Shown here piece by piece: positions 8,646 to 17,828 of a stretch of 64,000 nt of DNA. Origin of the DNA: UBA7803 sp040219935 (GTDB lineage Bacteria; Pseudomonadota; Gammaproteobacteria; Pseudomonadales; Azotimanducaceae); NCBI GenBank assembly GCA_040219935.1, contig JAVJUA010000080.1, positions 89,620 through 153,619 of the forward strand, written 5' to 3'. Position 1 is the first letter of the stretch, and each line of letters starts with the position of its first letter. Both the position numbers and the translations under genes were made by a program. The notes beneath the pieces were generated by a model, which was given only the letters and a program-made list of their open reading frames with translations, ran no database searches and was not told the origin of the DNA.

Positions 8646-9580
8646 TGCACGTTGTCCTGCGCGGTGCCCATGAGGCTGATGAAGACGTCTTCGAGGGTGG
8701 GCTCGCTGCGCGTCCAGCGGTAGCGGTCGTCGTCGCGGTAAGGTGCCAGCGCGGCGTCGAGCGCGCGCTCGTCCTCGCCGGCCACGTGCAGGGTCTGGCC
8801 GAACGGGGTCACCTGCAGCACGCCGGTCGTTCCCAGCAGGCGCTTCTCGAGCTCCGTCAGATCCGGCCCGGCCACAGTCCAGGTGGCGAGTCCCTGCTGG
8901 TCGATCAGCTCGGTGCCGGTGCCGCTCGCCAGCAGCTCGCCGAACGAGATATAGGCGAGCCTGTGGCAGCGTTCCGCCTCGTCCATGTAGTGGGTAGACA
9001 CCAGCACCGAAATGCCGCCGGCCGCGAGTTCGTGAATTTCCGCCCAGAAGTCGCGGCGCGCCTTCGGATCGACACCGGCGGTCGGCTCGTCGAGCAGCAG
9101 CAGCTTCGGCTCGTGCAGCATGCAGGCCGCCAGGGCCAGACGCTGCTTCCAGCCGCCCGACAGCGAGCCGGCGAGCTGATGCTGGCGGGAGATCAGCCCC
9201 AGCTGCTCCAGGGTGCGGGTGACCGCCGCCTTGCGGTCGCGCATGTCGTACATGCGGGCGATGAAGTCCAGGTTCTCGCGCAGCGACAGGTCTTCCCACA
9301 GCGAGAAGCGCTGGGTCATGTAGCCCACCTGCCGCTTGATCTGCGCCGACTCGCGAATGATGTCGTAGCCTAGGCACGTGCCGCTGCCGGAGTCCGGCGT
9401 CAGCAGGCCGCAGAGCATGCGGATGGTGGTGGTCTTGCCGCTGCCGTTGGGCCCGAGAAAGCCGTAGATCTCGCCGCGGCGAACCTGCATGGAGAAGTCG
9501 CGCACCACGTGCTTGTCGCCGAAGCGCTTGTTGAGGCCGCTGACGTCGATCACTAGGTCGTGGCCGGTCTCCTGCGTCAT
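8642..9580 (-). CDS. ABC exporter ATP-binding protein (YbhF/CcmA type)
   Basis: 312 residues with one nucleotide-binding domain: Walker A GPNGSGKTT, Q-loop region YMTQRFSLWEDLSLREN, signature LSGGWKQR, Walker B LLLLDEP and switch histidine in STHYMDEAE. The C-terminal 80 residues resemble the extra domain of ABC-2 exporter ATPases, ending TLEDVFISLMG. E. coli YbhF has two fused NBDs; this one has one and is expected to dimerise. It lies 17 bases after the adaptor gene and overlaps the permease gene by 4. Confidence 0.9.
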   Translation of the reverse strand: MTQETGHDLVIDVSGLNKRFGDKHVVRDFSMQVRRGEIYGFLGPNGSGKTTTIRMLCGLLTPDSGSGTCLGYDIIRESAQIKRQVGYMTQRFSLWEDLSLRENLDFIARMYDMRDRKAAVTRTLEQLGLISRQHQLAGSLSGGWKQRLALAACMLHEPKLLLLDEPTAGVDPKARRDFWAEIHELAAGGISVLVSTHYMDEAERCHRLAYISFGELLASGTGTELIDQQGLATWTVAGPDLTELEKRLLGTTGVLQVTPFGQTLHVAGEDERALDAALAPYRDDDRYRWTRSEPTLEDVFISLMGTAQDNVQ

Positions 9581-9597
9581 GGCCGCCCCCGCCGCCC

Positions 9598-10560
9598 TCA
9601 GCGGGCGGTCAGCAGGATCTCCACCGGCTGGCCTGGCTTGAGCCGTGCCGCGGCTTCCGGCGACGGGCGGGCCTCGGCGCGAAACACCAGCTTGGCGCGC
9701 GACTCGCGGCTGTAAATGATGGGCGGCGTGTACTCCGCCTCGGTGGAGACGTAACTCACCGTCGCTGGTACCGGCTCGGGGCAGCCGTCGCAGGTGGCGG
9801 TCAGCGTCTGGCCGATCTGCACCTGGCTCAGCACCGGCTCCGGCACGTAGAAGCGCAGCTTGATGTTGGCCGGCGGCAGCAGGCTCACCACGGGACGACC
9901 CGCCGGTACCCACTCGCCGGCGACGAAGAAGGTGTCGTGCACGCGACCGGCCTCGGGCGCGTGCAGGGTCTTCTGGGCGAGTCGCCATGCCGCCTGGGCC
10001 AGTACCGCTGCGGCCGCTTCCACCTCGGCCCCCGCCACGGCCAGCTCCTCGTTGCGGCCGATGCTCGACCTCGCCAGGCGGATCTGTGCCTCGACCTCGG
10101 CGACCCGCGCTTCGTCCCGGCGCAGGGCCGCTTCCGCTTCGTCGAGGCGCGACCGGGCGATGTGCCCCTGCTCGAACAGGGCGCGGTCCCTGTCGAGTTG
10201 GGTGGCCGACAGCCGCCGCGCGGCCTCGGCCTCACGGCGCTGCGCGAGCACTGCGTCCTGCTGATCGGGCCGCTGCGCGGCCTGCAGGTTGGCGAGCCGC
10301 GCCTGGGCCGCCCGCAGGCGCTGCTCGGCTTCACGATGTGCTGCCGCCTCCATGTCCTGCTCGATGGCGAACAGCCGCGCGCCCGCCTCAACGGCGTCGC
10401 CGCGAGCCACCGACAGCAGCTGCAGGTTGCCTGCGAACGGCGAAGCGACCAGCACGTACTCGCCTTCCGCGTAGCCGAGTAGTCCGGACTCGGTGCTGGT
10501 CCCGCAGCTGCCCTGCAACGCCAGCGCCGCGAACGCGATCAGCAGGTGGGTTGGTCTCAT
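9598..10560 (-). CDS. HlyD/YbhG-type membrane-fusion adaptor of the ABC exporter
   Basis: 320 residues: signal peptide MRPTHLLIAFAALALQGSCG with a weak lipobox-like Cys, lipoyl half-motif YVLVASPFAGNLQLLSVARGDAVEAG, a long Ala/Arg/Glu coiled-coil hairpin at about residues 65-190, then the second lipoyl half and beta-barrel (TLHAPEAGRVHDTFFVAGEWV). This matches YbhG-like periplasmic adaptors. GAGGAGG lies 8 bases before the ATG. It follows tetR by 13 bases. It should bridge the permease to an outer-membrane channel; none is encoded here, so a shared TolC-type channel is inferred. Confidence 0.87.
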   Translation of the reverse strand: MRPTHLLIAFAALALQGSCGTSTESGLLGYAEGEYVLVASPFAGNLQLLSVARGDAVEAGARLFAIEQDMEAAAHREAEQRLRAAQARLANLQAAQRPDQQDAVLAQRREAEAARRLSATQLDRDRALFEQGHIARSRLDEAEAALRRDEARVAEVEAQIRLARSSIGRNEELAVAGAEVEAAAAVLAQAAWRLAQKTLHAPEAGRVHDTFFVAGEWVPAGRPVVSLLPPANIKLRFYVPEPVLSQVQIGQTLTATCDGCPEPVPATVSYVSTEAEYTPPIIYSRESRAKLVFRAEARPSPEAAARLKPGQPVEILLTAR

Positions 10561-10573
10561 CGGTGGCGCCTCC

Positions 10574-11149
10574 TCAGTCGTTGCCCTGGCCGTCGAGCAG
10601 CAGCGTCTCGACCGCGAAGCGCACCATGTCGGCGCTTTCGCGCCGGGACGCGGCGTCGTCACGGGCGACGTTCAGAACCGCCGCGCCGACGATCAGGGTG
10701 TGGCACAGGGCGACCCGGTCCGCGGCGACGTCGTGGCCGAGCTGCTGCGCGATCATGGCCAGCCCGGCGCGCACCCGGGCCACGAAGTCGCGCAGGAAGC
10801 CCTTGATGGCACGATCCTCCTCGGAGGTCGTGATCAGGCCGAGCAGGATCCGGGGCCGGCGCTTGTCGCCCACCATGGTGTCGGCGATGCGGGTCAGCAT
10901 GTCCAAGGTCAGCTCGCCATCGGCGGCTCGGGCGCCGAGGGTGGACAGCATCGCCTCGATGGAGTGCACGGCGGTGGCCTTGAGCAGCTCCGCCCGGGTC
11001 GGGAAGTAGTAGGTGAGATGGCTCTGCCTCACCCCAGCCTCCCTGGCCACCGCGGTCTGGGTCAGGCGCGCCGTGCCCGCCTCGCCGAGCAGGGCGAGCG
11101 CGGCGTCGAGGATGCGGCTGCGGACGTCGGGGTCGGGCTCGCGCGACAT
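10574..11149 (-). CDS. TetR/AcrR family repressor, first gene of the ABC exporter operon
   Basis: 191 residues. The N-terminal helix-turn-helix is clear: SRILDAALALLGEAGTARLTQTAVAREAGVRQSHLTYYFPTRAELL. The C-terminal ligand domain is hydrophobic and divergent. Gene order (regulator, adaptor, ATPase, permease) resembles E. coli cecR-ybhGFSR. Two matching palindromes directly upstream (11156-11196), one reaching the Shine-Dalgarno and the other between the -35 and -10, indicate autorepression and control of the whole operon. The inducer is unknown. Confidence 0.9.
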   Translation of the reverse strand: MSREPDPDVRSRILDAALALLGEAGTARLTQTAVAREAGVRQSHLTYYFPTRAELLKATAVHSIEAMLSTLGARAADGELTLDMLTRIADTMVGDKRRPRILLGLITTSEEDRAIKGFLRDFVARVRAGLAMIAQQLGHDVAADRVALCHTLIVGAAVLNVARDDAASRRESADMVRFAVETLLLDGQGND

Positions 11150-11155
11150 GGGCGG

Positions 11156-11206
11156 TCCTTGGTAGGAATACCAAGGAGTTTGGTACTCCTACCAAAGCCG
11201 TGTCAA
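11156..11206 (-). promoter_or_regulatory. tetR promoter with two tandem palindromic operators
   Basis: Two copies of TTGGTA-N4-TACCAA lie at 11156-11177 (arms extend to 9 bp) and 11179-11196 (7-bp arms), centres 21 bp apart, i.e. two helical turns on one DNA face. Read on the minus strand, a perfect TTGACA (11201-11206) can serve as -35, with a weak -10 (CAAACT, 11177-11182) after 18 bases; the second palindrome sits between them, and the first contains the AAGGA ribosome site of tetR. The position is ideal for TetR autorepression. Effects on the divergent MFS gene at 11376 are possible. Confidence 0.7.
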
Positions 11207-11375
11207 GCCGGCCGGCGGTCTCCCGGCTGGACGGCGCCAGGGTGCGCCCTCAGTATGTCCGGGTCCGTATCGACTGTGTCACGAGCGTGTTCATGTCTCT
11301 GGCGTTTCTGCTGAGCGTTTGGCGCGGGGGCCGCAGGAGGTCTGCGGCGGCCGCGAGCCCAGGTGGCCGTCCGGC

Positions 11376-13025
11376 ATGACGGCCGCCGGCTCCGCACCCG
11401 AATCGGCGCTGGCGCCGCTGCGCATCGCCACGTTCCGGTCGCTGTGGCTGGCCAGCATCGCTTCCAACTTCGGCGGCCTGATCCAGGGGGTGGGTGCCGC
11501 CTGGCTGATGACCACCATCGCCACCTCCGCGGAGATGGTCGCCCTGGTGCAGGCCTCCACCACCCTGCCGATCATGTTGTTTTCTCTGGTGGCGGGCGCC
11601 ATCGCCGACGGCTACCAGCGCCGCCGGGTCATGCTGGTCGCTCAGGGCTTCATGCTGGCGGCTTCCGCGGGCCTCACCGTCGTCGCCTGGTTCGGGCTGG
11701 TCACGCCCTGGGTGCTGCTCGGGTTCACGTTCCTGATCGGCTGCGGTGGGGCATTCAACAATCCGGCCTGGCAGGCGGCCGTGGGCGACGTGGTGCCCCG
11801 AAGTCACATCGGCGCTGCGGTGCTGCTGAACGGTGTGGGATTCAATGCCACCCGCAGCGTCGGCCCGGCCGTGGGCGGCGCCATCGTCGCGGCGGCGGGA
11901 CCGGTGGCGGCCTTCGCCATTAACACGCTGAGCTACCTCGGCCTGATCGGCGTGCTGTGGCGCTGGCGGGCGCCGGCCACGGACACGTCGATGCCGCGCG
12001 AGCGGCTGATCACGGCCATGACGGCCGGCATCCGTTACGTGGCCATGTCGCCCAACATCGGCAAGGTGATGTTCCGCGGCTTTCTGTTCGGAGCCACCAC
12101 CATCGTCATCCTCGCGCTGCTGCCGCTGGTGGCCCGGGAACGCATTGAGGGTGATGCCGTGGTCTATGGCGTGCTGCTCGGCGCCTTCGGCTTGGGCGCG
12201 GTGGCTGGTGCCTTCGTTTCCGGACCGGCCCGCGCCGCGCTCTCCAACGAAGCGCTGGTGCGGTGGACGTTCCTGGCCATGGCGCTATGCGCGGTGATCA
12301 CCGGTTGGAGCACTGATCCGTGGCTCATCGGCGCCGGGTTGATGGTGGGTGGCGGCGCCTGGGTCATCACCCTGGCGCTGTTCAACGCCACGGTGCAGAT
12401 GTCGTCGCCGCGCTGGGTGGTGGGCCGGGCGCTGTCGCTGTACCAGATGGCCATCTTCGGCGGCATGGCGCTGGGGAGCTGGGGCTGGGGCGCGGTGGCC
12501 GAGGCCGCCTCGATCAGCGCGGCGCTGTATCTGGCCGCCGCCGGCATGCTGCTCGGCGCCGCCGTCGGTCTGCGGCAGCCGCTGCCGGCCAGGGAGGCGC
12601 TGAACCTTGACCCGCTGAACCGCTGGCGGGAGCCGCAGACCGCGCTCGACGTCCGCCCACGCAGCGGGCCGGTGGCGATCTCAGTGGACTACGAGATCGA
12701 CGAGGATCGCGTCGCCGAGTTTCTCGATGCCATGGCCGAGCGGCACCGCATCCGCCGCCGCGACGGCGCCAACGATTGGGCGCTGATGCGCGACCTCGAG
12801 CAGCCGCGGCGTTGGACGGAACGCTTTGAGATGCCCACCTGGGCGGACTACGTGCGGCTGCACATGCGTACCACTCAGGCCGATGCGCCGGTGAGCGACC
12901 GCATCCGGGCGCTGCACGCGGGCTCCGAGCCGCCCCGGGTGCGCCGTCAGCTGATCCGTAACCCGGTGCGCAGCCGCCGGACCGGCGATCCGACGCCGAG
13001 CGCGCCGGTGGATCTGGAGCCCTGA
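11376..13025 (+). CDS. MFS exporter (MFS_3/EntS type) with C-terminal ABM-like domain
   Basis: 549 residues. About twelve membrane helices occupy residues 1-405 (FRSLWLASIASNFGGLIQGVGAAWLM and the GAIADGYQRRRVML loop are typical of the enterobactin-exporter MFS_3 group). After a linker, residues from about 425 carry a soluble domain, VAISVDYEIDEDRVAEFLDAM through WTERFEMPTWADYVRLHMR, that looks like an antibiotic-biosynthesis-monooxygenase-type ferredoxin-like fold. A TTG start at 11319 is possible, but ATG 11376 has AGGTGG nine bases upstream. It is divergent from the TetR/ABC operon, whose operators lie between. The exported substrate is unknown. Confidence 0.83.
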   Translation: MTAAGSAPESALAPLRIATFRSLWLASIASNFGGLIQGVGAAWLMTTIATSAEMVALVQASTTLPIMLFSLVAGAIADGYQRRRVMLVAQGFMLAASAGLTVVAWFGLVTPWVLLGFTFLIGCGGAFNNPAWQAAVGDVVPRSHIGAAVLLNGVGFNATRSVGPAVGGAIVAAAGPVAAFAINTLSYLGLIGVLWRWRAPATDTSMPRERLITAMTAGIRYVAMSPNIGKVMFRGFLFGATTIVILALLPLVARERIEGDAVVYGVLLGAFGLGAVAGAFVSGPARAALSNEALVRWTFLAMALCAVITGWSTDPWLIGAGLMVGGGAWVITLALFNATVQMSSPRWVVGRALSLYQMAIFGGMALGSWGWGAVAEAASISAALYLAAAGMLLGAAVGLRQPLPAREALNLDPLNRWREPQTALDVRPRSGPVAISVDYEIDEDRVAEFLDAMAERHRIRRRDGANDWALMRDLEQPRRWTERFEMPTWADYVRLHMRTTQADAPVSDRIRALHAGSEPPRVRRQLIRNPVRSRRTGDPTPSAPVDLEP

Positions 13026-13101
13026 GCTTCCTGGGCAAAGGGTGCACGTCCTCGTTGGCCGGGCGTGCGCCGCCCCGCGTGCTCACGGGCCATGAGACGC
13101 C

Positions 13102-13440
13102 TCAGGCGTCGTCGCTTCCCCAGAACTTCCACCAAGGCTTTTTGCCCTTGGGTGGGTTCGAGTCCGGCTCCTGGCCGTCGCGGTACGTCTCCTGGATGAC
13201 CTTGCGCTCCTCCCGGCGGGTCTGCATCTCGGTGGAGGTGGCTTCGCCCCGGGCCTTGTCCTCCTTGAGTTCGCGCGCCCGCTCGGTAGCTTCCTTCCCG
13301 GCGGCCTTCAGGGCTTCGTCGGCCTTTGCCGCGTTCTCTGCCTTTGGTCCTGCCGGCCCCTGACCCCCGGGAGCGGCCAGCACGCTGCCGCCGGCGAGGA
13401 CCATGGCCGCGACCAACAGCCATACTCGTGATGCCTTCAT
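13102..13440 (-). CDS. Small secreted, charged coiled-coil protein with Trp-rich tail, unknown
   Basis: 112 residues: signal peptide MKASRVWLLVAAMVLAGGSVLA, a Gly/Pro linker, then a highly charged Ala/Glu/Lys/Arg helical stretch (KADEALKAAGKEATERAREL) and the tail KPWWKFWGSDDA. No known family recognised. GAGA precedes the ATG at a fitting distance. It lies 88 bases downstream of the RND pump gene on the same strand and may share its transcript, although the gap leaves room for its own promoter. A periplasmic or envelope location is inferred from the signal peptide. Confidence 0.6.
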   Translation of the reverse strand: MKASRVWLLVAAMVLAGGSVLAAPGGQGPAGPKAENAAKADEALKAAGKEATERARELKEDKARGEATSTEMQTRREERKVIQETYRDGQEPDSNPPKGKKPWWKFWGSDDA

Positions 13441-13528
13441 AGCGATCTCTGCAGTGCAACGATGGGTCAGTATGGTCGCCACGGCGCGCAGACGCCATGG
13501 ACGCATTCGCGGGCCCCGGGGATGAGCC

Positions 13529-16500
13529 TTACGCGGGCTCCGGCTCCGGCACCGTCGCGCGCGCGCGGTCGGCTCTGCGGTCTCGGGCCAGCAGCACATA
13601 GACGGCGGGCACCACGAACAGGGTGAACAGGGTGCCGAGCCCGAGGCCGGTGAAGATCACCAGTCCCATCTGGAAGCGGCTCACCGAGCCCGGGCCGGTG
13701 GCCAGTAGCAGCGGCACCATGGCCATGAGCATGGCGACCGTGGTCATCAGGATGGGTCGATAGCGGATGGCCGTCGCCCGGGCGACGGCTTCGCGCTTGT
13801 CGAGCCCCTCGGTGACCTGCAGCCGGTTGGCGAAGTCGACGATGAGGATGCCGTTCTTGGCGATCAGGCCGATCAGGGTGATCAGCCCGATCTGCGTGTA
13901 GAGGTTGATGGTGGCAAAGCCGAGGTACACGAACAGCATCGCCCCGGCGATGGACATGGGCACCGACACCAGGATGATCAGCGGGTCGCGCCAGCTCTCG
14001 TACTGTGCGGCCAGCACCAGGTAGATGACCAGCAGCGACAGGAAGAACGTCCACAGCAGCGCGTTCCCCTGCTGCATGAGCTGGCGAGACTCGCCGGTGT
14101 AGTCGTAGCCGATGCCGGTCGGGAAGGTCTCGTTGGCCGTTCGCTCCATGAATGCCATGGCGTCGCCGAGCGATACGCCCGGCGCCATGATCCCGCTTAC
14201 CGTGACGCTGTTCAGCTGCTGGAACTGCGCCCGTTGGGTCGGCTCGATCTCACGCTCCAGGGACATGAAGCTGGCCAGCGGGATCAGCGTGCCGTCGCCG
14301 CCGCGGACGTGGAACTCGTTGAGCTGGGAGGCTTCGAGCCGGTGCCGGCGCGAGACCTGGGGAATGACCTCGTAGCTGCGTCCCGCCTGATTGAAGCGGT
14401 TCACGTAGCCGCCGCCCAGCAGGGTCGACAGCGTCGCTGCCACCTCGTCCATATCGACGCCGAGGTCGCCGGCCCGGTCGCGGTCGATGATCAGGCGGCC
14501 GAGGGGCAGCGCGATCTCGGCCGACTTGCGCAGGTAGACGAAGTTGCCGCTGGCGTAGCCGGCGCCGATGACGTCGTCGGCCAGCTCCACCAGCTGCTCG
14601 TAGGGCACGTCGCCGGAGATGACGAACTGCAGCGGCGTGCCGCGGGCGGCGCCGGGCAGCGATGGGAAGGTGAACACGGCCACCTGCACGCCGGCGATCT
14701 GGTTCACCATCTGCTGGGCCAGCGGCTGCAGCTCCATCTGCGAGCGCTCGCGTTCGGCCACCGGCACGAAGCGGAAGCCGCCGAAGCTGGTGGCCGGCGT
14801 GCCGCCGCCGCCCAGCAGCAGGAAGCTGCGCAGGTACTCGGGGAACGAGCGGAAGGCCTCCACCACCTGGGCGGCGTGGGCTGCCGTGTACTCCAGCGTC
14901 GCCGTTTCCGGCGCCGAGATCTGGACGTTGAGCACTTCCCGGTCTTCGGTGGGGGCGAGCTCGCGGGTGCTGCCTGAGTACAGGACGTAGATCGAGCCGG
15001 TCACCGCCGCCGCCACCAGCAGCGGCACGGGCAGGTAGCGCAGGGCGTCGCGCAGCAGCCGCTGATAGATGCCGACCTGGAACGAAAACGCCCGCTCCAC
15101 GCGCTGCTCCAGCCAAGTCTGATGGGTGCGGTCCGGCATCAGCCGGGCAGCCAGCATAGGCGACAGGGTCAGCGCCACGACCCCGGAGATGATGACGGCG
15201 CCGGCGAGGGCGTAGGCGAACTCGGTGAACAGCGAGCCCGCGAGGCCACCCATGAAGCCGATGGGCGCGTACACGGCTACCAGGGTGGTGGTCATGGAGA
15301 TGATCGGCAGCACCAGCTCCCGCGCGCCCTGAATCGCCGCGTCGAACGGGGTCTTGCCCTCCATGATGTGCCGGTGCACGTTCTCAACCACGACGATGGC
15401 GTCGTCCACCACCAGGCCGATGGCGAGCAGCATCGCCAGCAGCGTCAGCAGGTTGATCGAGAACCCCATCAGCAGCATCAGAAACGCCCCGCCGATCAGC
15501 GACAGCGGCACCGACAGGGCCGGAATCAGCGCCGCCTGCCAGGCGCCCAGCGACAGGAAGATCACCAGCAGCACGATCAGCACCGCTTCGGAGAGGGTGA
15601 TGTAGACCTCTGCGATGGAAGCCTCGATGTACAGACTGCCGTCGTAGACCAGCTTCAGCTGCATGCCGGGCAGCAGCTGCGCTTCGATCTCGGGCAGCAG
15701 GGCGTTCACCTCGGCCGAGAGATCCAGCGGGTTGGCGCCCGGGGTCATGGTGATGGCCAGCATCACCGCGGGCTGGCCGTCGAACCAGCTCTCCTGATCC
15801 GGGTTGCTGGTGGACAGCACCACGTCGGCAACGTCGCGCAGCCTCGTCACCGCCATGCCATCGGTGCGCAGCACCAGGTTCTCGAACTCGGCCACCGTGG
15901 TCAGGTTGGTGGTGGCGGAGAGGTTGATCTTCAGATTGGCGCCCTTGGTCTCGCCGACGGCGGCCTGCACGTTCTCACGGCGCAGCGCCTGGCGCACCTC
16001 CGAAGCAGTCATATTGAGCGCGGTCATGCGCTCGGGATCGAGCCATACCCGCAGCGCCATGGTCTGATCGCCGTTGATCGACGCCTTGGCCACGCCTGGA
16101 AGCGCCTGCAGCCTGGGGACGATGCTGCGCAGCGTGTAGTCGGTCATCTGCGCGGTGTTCATCTGATCGCTGAGCAGCGCTATGTAGATCAGCGCCCAGC
16201 TGTCGCTGGTGGACAGCGAGATCACCGGGTCCTGTGCCTCGTTGGGCAGGTTGTTGCGCTCGCTGGCCACCTTGCCCTGGATCTCGGCGAGCGCGTCGTA
16301 GGCATCGTAGTTCAGGCGCATGTAGGCGCGAACGATCGACACGCCCTGGCTCGAGCTCGACTCGACGTAGTCGATGCCGTCGGCCTCCGCCACCGCGCGC
16401 TGCAGCGGCACGCTGATGAACGACTGCACCAGGTCGGCATCCGCCCCCGGGAACACGGTCATGACGGTGACCATGGCTTGCTCGGCCTCGGGGTACTCGC

Positions 16501-16603
16501 GCACCTCCAGCGTGGCGATGGAGCGCAGCCCCAGCACGAGAATGAGCAGGCTGACCACGGAGGCCAGCACCGGACGGCGAACGAAGATGTCGGTGAAGTT
16601 CAT
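13529..16603 (-). CDS. RND multidrug efflux permease, HAE1 family
   Basis: 1024 residues, normal for hydrophobe/amphiphile RND pumps. It starts MNFTDIFVRRPVLASVVSLLILVLGL, has two large periplasmic loops (the first with porter-type sequence such as YVESSSSQGVSIVRAYMRLN), and the TM4 proton-relay motif GLVVDDAIVVVENVHRH with paired Asp. The tail is short and acidic/Pro-rich. The start overlaps the adaptor stop by four bases (ATGA). With the adaptor it forms the inner part of a tripartite pump; no outer-membrane channel gene is adjacent. Confidence 0.93.
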   Translation of the reverse strand: MNFTDIFVRRPVLASVVSLLILVLGLRSIATLEVREYPEAEQAMVTVMTVFPGADADLVQSFISVPLQRAVAEADGIDYVESSSSQGVSIVRAYMRLNYDAYDALAEIQGKVASERNNLPNEAQDPVISLSTSDSWALIYIALLSDQMNTAQMTDYTLRSIVPRLQALPGVAKASINGDQTMALRVWLDPERMTALNMTASEVRQALRRENVQAAVGETKGANLKINLSATTNLTTVAEFENLVLRTDGMAVTRLRDVADVVLSTSNPDQESWFDGQPAVMLAITMTPGANPLDLSAEVNALLPEIEAQLLPGMQLKLVYDGSLYIEASIAEVYITLSEAVLIVLLVIFLSLGAWQAALIPALSVPLSLIGGAFLMLLMGFSINLLTLLAMLLAIGLVVDDAIVVVENVHRHIMEGKTPFDAAIQGARELVLPIISMTTTLVAVYAPIGFMGGLAGSLFTEFAYALAGAVIISGVVALTLSPMLAARLMPDRTHQTWLEQRVERAFSFQVGIYQRLLRDALRYLPVPLLVAAAVTGSIYVLYSGSTRELAPTEDREVLNVQISAPETATLEYTAAHAAQVVEAFRSFPEYLRSFLLLGGGGTPATSFGGFRFVPVAERERSQMELQPLAQQMVNQIAGVQVAVFTFPSLPGAARGTPLQFVISGDVPYEQLVELADDVIGAGYASGNFVYLRKSAEIALPLGRLIIDRDRAGDLGVDMDEVAATLSTLLGGGYVNRFNQAGRSYEVIPQVSRRHRLEASQLNEFHVRGGDGTLIPLASFMSLEREIEPTQRAQFQQLNSVTVSGIMAPGVSLGDAMAFMERTANETFPTGIGYDYTGESRQLMQQGNALLWTFFLSLLVIYLVLAAQYESWRDPLIILVSVPMSIAGAMLFVYLGFATINLYTQIGLITLIGLIAKNGILIVDFANRLQVTEGLDKREAVARATAIRYRPILMTTVAMLMAMVPLLLATGPGSVSRFQMGLVIFTGLGLGTLFTLFVVPAVYVLLARDRRADRARATVPEPEPA

Positions 16604-17706
16604 CCGTCGATCACGTCGTCAGGCAACGGAACGCCCTCGGTGATCACCACCGCCTGCCGGTCGCGCAGTTTCAGGTGGCCGGTGTGCACCACCAGGTCGC
16701 CGGCCTCGAGCCCGGAGAGGATCTCCACGCGCTCGCCGCGGGTGCGGCCCACCTGCACCGCCTGCCGACGCACGGTCATGCGGTCGCCGGCGTCGTCGAT
16801 CACGAACACCGACTCCCCGTACGCGAAGAAGCTGATGGCCGTGCGCGGTAGGGTCGGCACCGGCTCCGGGTCGCCGAGGATGAGGTGCACCGTGGCGAAC
16901 ATGCCGGGCTGCAGGCGCTGATCGGCGTTGTCGAGCACGCCCCGCAGCCTGAGGGTACGCGTGCGCTCGTCCACCTTCGGGCTCACCACCTGCAGGGTGC
17001 CCTGGAACACGGTCTGAGGCCAGGCGGCAACGTTCAGCTCGAGGGGCTGGCCGGCGTGGACCTGGGCCCGATGCCGCTCCGGCACCGTGAAGTCGACGTA
17101 GATGGGCGACAGGCTCTGCATCTCGACGATGGTCTCGCCGGGCGCGACGATGGTGCCGAGGCCGACCTGGCGGATGCCGAGCACGCCGTCGAAGGGCGCG
17201 CGAATGGTCTTCTTTCTGACCTGAACCTGCTGGCGCTCGACCTGGGCTGCGAGGTTGGCCACCTCGCTCTTGCTGCGGTCGAGTTGCGACTGCGAGAACG
17301 CGGCGGAGCCGCGCACGCGTTCGACCCGCTCCAGCTCGATGCGGGCCAGGTCGAGTTCGGCCTGCAGGGATTGCAGCAGCGCCCGGTCGTCGCTGTCGTC
17401 GAGGCGCACCAGCACGTCGCCCGCCGACACCGCCGCGCCGGAAGCGAACGCGATCTCCACCACCTTGCCGGAGACCTCGGAGGCGATGGCCACGTCCTGG
17501 ATGGCCGTCAGCCCGCCCACTGCCTCGATGCGTGCTGCCCAGGGCGTGAGCTCCACGCGGGTCGCGGTCACGGTGGCCGGTGGCGCGCCGCCGGCCATGG
17601 CCCGGGCCCGGGCATCGGACTGCTGCTGCTTGAAATAGCCAATTCCCAGGGCAATCAGCCCCAGGGCCAGGACGGTGAGCGTGAGTCGTTTGAACAAGGG
17701 CGGCAA
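16600..17706 (-). CDS. RND efflux periplasmic adaptor (MFP)
   Basis: 368 residues. N-terminal membrane anchor LFKRLTLTVLALGLIALGIGYF, lipoyl half-motif VASEVSGKVVEIAFASGAAVSAGDVLVRLD-like, a short coiled-coil hairpin, second lipoyl half TIRAPFDGVLGIRQVGLGTIVAPGETI, then beta-barrel and membrane-proximal domains (LQPGMFATVHLILG). No ATG is available near the N-terminus; TTG at 17706 or 17697 is the likely start and neither has a good ribosome site, so the start is uncertain. First gene of the pump operon, divergent from the acyl-CoA synthetase gene at 17829. Confidence 0.88.
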   Translation of the reverse strand: MPPLFKRLTLTVLALGLIALGIGYFKQQQSDARARAMAGGAPPATVTATRVELTPWAARIEAVGGLTAIQDVAIASEVSGKVVEIAFASGAAVSAGDVLVRLDDSDDRALLQSLQAELDLARIELERVERVRGSAAFSQSQLDRSKSEVANLAAQVERQQVQVRKKTIRAPFDGVLGIRQVGLGTIVAPGETIVEMQSLSPIYVDFTVPERHRAQVHAGQPLELNVAAWPQTVFQGTLQVVSPKVDERTRTLRLRGVLDNADQRLQPGMFATVHLILGDPEPVPTLPRTAISFFAYGESVFVIDDAGDRMTVRRQAVQVGRTRGERVEILSGLEAGDLVVHTGHLKLRDRQAVVITEGVPLPDDVIDG

Positions 17707-17828
17707 ACTTGGGCGGATGGTGGGCCGGCGAGTATCGCACGGTGGTGCCCCAACGACGACTCTCGGAAACCGGGGTGTCTGGCGGGCCCGGGTATGCGAC
17801 GCTAAGCTCCTCGGGGGGAGGGTTCAGC

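Noticed and set aside
7242..8723. Gln/His/Arg-rich plus-strand frame of 493 codons
   Set aside because: Antisense to the ABC permease gene, which has the ABC-2 motif; composition is that of a reverse-frame shadow.
13096..13110. GACGCC-TCA-GGCGTC hairpin at the end of the small secreted protein gene
   Set aside because: The loop is the stop codon itself and no T tract follows in either direction; too weak to call a terminator.
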